DNA of 64,000 nucleotides from Sphingomonadaceae bacterium (GTDB taxonomy: Bacteria; Pseudomonadota; Alphaproteobacteria; Sphingomonadales; Sphingomonadaceae): NCBI GenBank assembly GCA_019239915.1, contig JAFAZF010000036.1:62001-126000 (forward strand), read 5' to 3'. A model generated the notes under the pieces. It did no database searches, had not been told where the DNA came from, and was given only the letters and a program-made list of their open reading frames with translations. Position 1 is the first letter of the stretch. Each line of letters starts with the position of its first letter. Of the stretch, positions 62,055 to 64,000 are shown one piece after another. Position numbers and translations under genes: made by a program.

Positions 62055-62816
62055 CTATCGCCCCGCGATCGCCTTCACCTTGGCGACGTGGCTGCGGCCC
62101 ACGCGATGCGCGCTTCCGTCCGAGAGACGCGCCCGCCAGCCGCCGCTCTCATCATGCTCGAGCGCGGCGATCAGGTCGCGGCGCAGGATCACCGAGCGAT
62201 GGATGCGGATGAAGAGCTCGGGATCGAGCTCCTCCTCCAGTCCGCCGATGGTGTGGTAGATCAGCCAGCTCCGCCCGCCCGCGTGCAGCCGCATATAGTC
62301 GCGCTCGGCGGTGATCTTCTCGACGTCGCGCGCGTCGACGCGGACCAGCCCGCCTTTCTGCGACACCCAGAATTCCTGCACGAAGCGCGACGGCGCGGCC
62401 GCCGGCGGCGCTGCGCTCATGTGCGTCCCGACCGTAGCACGCGCCCGATCGAGCGCCCGCGCCAGCCGCTCCTCCTCCACCGGCTTCAGCAGATAGTCGA
62501 CTGCCGCGACGTCGAACGCGGCGAGCGCGAAATTGTCGAACGCGGTCACGAAGATGATCGCGCGCCGCGCCGCCAGCCGGCCGACCGCGCGCGCGACCTC
62601 GATGCCGTCCATTCCCGGCATCGCGATGTCGAGCAGCAGCACGTCGGGCCGAACCGCCTCGATCAGCCGCAGCGCCGACTCGCCATCGAGCGCGGTGCCG
62701 ACGAGCATGACGTCCGCGCGCCGCGCCAGCAGCAGCTGCAGCCGCTCGATCGCGAGCGGCTCGTCGTCGACGACGAAGACGCGGAGCGGCCCGGCGCCGC
62801 TGGTTGCCTCAGCCAT
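62055..62816 (-). CDS. LytTR-family response regulator
   Basis: 253 residues from ATG 62816. The receiver domain (~10-120) has LRVFVVDDEPLAIERLQLLL, phospho-Asp in PDVLLLDIAMPGMDGIEVAR and VDYLLKPVEEERLARALDRA. The C-terminal LytTR DNA-binding domain has GGLVRVDARDVEKITAERDY and LFIRIHRSVILRR. It is co-translated with the sensor kinase (8-base overlap). Target genes are not evident nearby. Confidence 0.92.
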   Translation of the reverse strand: MAEATSGAGPLRVFVVDDEPLAIERLQLLLARRADVMLVGTALDGESALRLIEAVRPDVLLLDIAMPGMDGIEVARAVGRLAARRAIIFVTAFDNFALAAFDVAAVDYLLKPVEEERLARALDRARATVGTHMSAAPPAAAPSRFVQEFWVSQKGGLVRVDARDVEKITAERDYMRLHAGGRSWLIYHTIGGLEEELDPELFIRIHRSVILRRDLIAALEHDESGGWRARLSDGSAHRVGRSHVAKVKAIAGR

Positions 62817-63990
62817 GCCTCTCGATAGGCATGGAAAGCGAAACCGTGAAGCCATGACCGTCGGCCGGGCCGTAATGGCAGGACGCCGCCTCGCCCCACC
62901 GCGCCGCCAGCCGATCGCAGACGTTGCGCAGGCCCACGCCCTCGCCGTCGACCGTGCCGGCCGCCGCGCCGCCGCCGGCGTCGTCCGACACCGTCAGCGT
63001 CAGCCGGCCGGCGTCGGCATGCGCGGAGAGCGCGACCGTCACCGGTTCGCGCGAACGCGCGACGCCATATTTGATCGCATTCTCCATGATCGGCTGCAGG
63101 ATCAGCGCTGGCACCCGCGCGTCCCGCGCCGCCTCGTCGACCGCGATCGCGACCTTCAGCCGATCGGGAAAGCGCACCTGCTCGATATCGAGATAGAGCC
63201 GCTGCAGCGCGATCTCCTCCTCCAGCGTGAGGTCGCTGGCCGGATCGGCCGAGAGGCTGGCGCGGAAGAAGCGCGAGAGGTTGATGATCATCCGCTCGGC
63301 GACTTCGGTCTTCTCGCGCAGGATCAGGGAGGAAAGTGAGTTCAGCGTGTTGAACAGGAAGTGCGGGTTGATCTGGTAGCGCAGCGCGCGCAGCTGCGCC
63401 TCCTGCGCCTCGCGGGCGAGCGTGGCGGATCGCCGGTCGGCGGCGCGCAGCTGCGCGGCATAGCTCGTCGCGACATAGAAGGCGGCCCAGGCGGCGAACA
63501 GGAAATACCAGGAGAAGATGCCGTCGCCGATCATGTTCATCGCCATGTCGTGCGCGGTCTTGACGTGCTCTTCGTGCATCTCGTCGAGCACGGAGTGGAG
63601 CGGCGAGATCACGTAGAAGATCGCGTAATTCGTCGCCGCGAAGGCGATGGCGACCGGCAGACAGACGACCGCCGCCACCGCCGCCTTCCATTCGAGGCTC
63701 GCGTCCCGGACGATGCGCAGCGCGTGATACACGATCAGCGTCAGCAGGATGCCGACCATCGTCGCGACGATCCGCCGCTCGAGCAGACCCACGAAATTCG
63801 GCATGCCGAGTACGACACTGCGCAGCGTGTTGAGCGCCATGTAGCCGATCCAGATGCCGACGATCGATCGCAGCGCGCGGCCGAGCTCGCCCGTCACCGC
63901 GCGCGGCGATCGGCGGTCGGCAACGGCTTGGATCTGCTCGGTCAATCGGGTCTGCGCTGCGGCCTGCGGGAGCGTCAGACCTAGCTCCAT
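62809..63990 (-). CDS. LytS-type membrane sensor histidine kinase
   Basis: 393 residues. An N-terminal membrane region with about four helices (VGIWIGYMALNTLRSVVLGM and ATNYAIFYVISPLHSVL) and a HisKA_3/His_kinase (LytS-like) catalytic part: His in LRALRYQINPHFLFNTLNSL, then ILQPIMENAIKYGVARSREP (N box) and VGLRNVCDRLAARWGEAASC. It probably phosphorylates the LytTR regulator in response to an unknown envelope or ligand cue. Start ATG 63990 is close to the window edge. Confidence 0.9.
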   Translation of the reverse strand: MELGLTLPQAAAQTRLTEQIQAVADRRSPRAVTGELGRALRSIVGIWIGYMALNTLRSVVLGMPNFVGLLERRIVATMVGILLTLIVYHALRIVRDASLEWKAAVAAVVCLPVAIAFAATNYAIFYVISPLHSVLDEMHEEHVKTAHDMAMNMIGDGIFSWYFLFAAWAAFYVATSYAAQLRAADRRSATLAREAQEAQLRALRYQINPHFLFNTLNSLSSLILREKTEVAERMIINLSRFFRASLSADPASDLTLEEEIALQRLYLDIEQVRFPDRLKVAIAVDEAARDARVPALILQPIMENAIKYGVARSREPVTVALSAHADAGRLTLTVSDDAGGGAAAGTVDGEGVGLRNVCDRLAARWGEAASCHYGPADGHGFTVSLSMPIERHG

Positions 63991-64000
63991 CGCGCGCGCC

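Overview
The window is high-GC alphaproteobacterial chromosome, most likely from a Sphingomonas or close sphingomonad. The reasons are the gene repertoire (UPF0262, DUF2849 between cobA and cysI, a PccR-type regulator, UrcA, Coq4, LytTR two-component pair, PE-Lig-Pol LigD), the GC-rich codon use, and many short GC-rich palindromic repeats of the kind common between sphingomonad genes. No rRNA, tRNA, CRISPR array, transposase or prophage was seen. It reads as stable core chromosome with a few accessory islets.

Layout. 1-0.93 kb: end of the ribosomal operon rpsF-rpsR-rplI. 1.1-4.3 kb: a Phd-like/PAS fusion regulator divergent from a TadE/TadG-type pair, the second gene carrying an apparent frameshift. 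4.4-8.1 kb: two-gene NHEJ set ku-ligD. 8.2-13.6 kb: coq4 and a TetR regulator sharing a palindrome, cfa, glk, an SH3 protein and a 2-hydroxyacid dehydrogenase. 13.6-23.3 kb: a repeat-bounded DUF559 nuclease-like gene, GATase, nitronate monooxygenase family protein, glycosyltransferase, hydrolase/selO, astD, cytochrome b561. 23.5-27.7 kb: assimilatory sulfate reduction operon cobA-DUF2849-cysI-DUF934-cysH. 27.8-32.0 kb: dnaB, marR-emrA, UPF0262, cdd.

32.2-35.7 kb: an ECF sigma/anti-sigma pair with a divergent subtilase and a glycine-rich secreted protein, all apparently served by the same promoter motif. 36.0-41.5 kb: dcd, a LexA-box promoter with no recognisable gene behind it, an AI-2E family permease, rnr and a Gly/His/Trp-rich secreted protein. 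41.7-54.1 kb: wecB and then a propionyl-CoA to succinyl-CoA cluster (pccA, mutase, epimerase, thiolase, pccB and the regulator pccR), with bioB embedded in it and a HigBA toxin-antitoxin pair beside it. The two halves fit together biochemically: PccA needs biotin, made by BioB, and the mutase needs B12. 54-58 kb: a YncE-like propeller and modABC. 58.3-64 kb: cysQ-pmbA, ubiA, urcA and a LytTR response regulator with its sensor kinase.

Three signals stand out. (1) Short palindromic repeats are not confined to spacers. They are carried in frame inside ligD, rnr (two copies) and the N-terminus of bioB, they encode the C-terminus of a DUF559 protein, and they apparently supply ribosome binding sites to cysI and the DUF934 gene. 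This resembles the Rickettsia palindromic elements. (2) A near-palindromic ECF promoter appears to fire in both directions. (3) A textbook GAAC-N7-GAAC LexA box abuts a near-consensus sigma70 promoter that leads into about 630 bp without a convincing gene, so it may drive an SOS-induced RNA.
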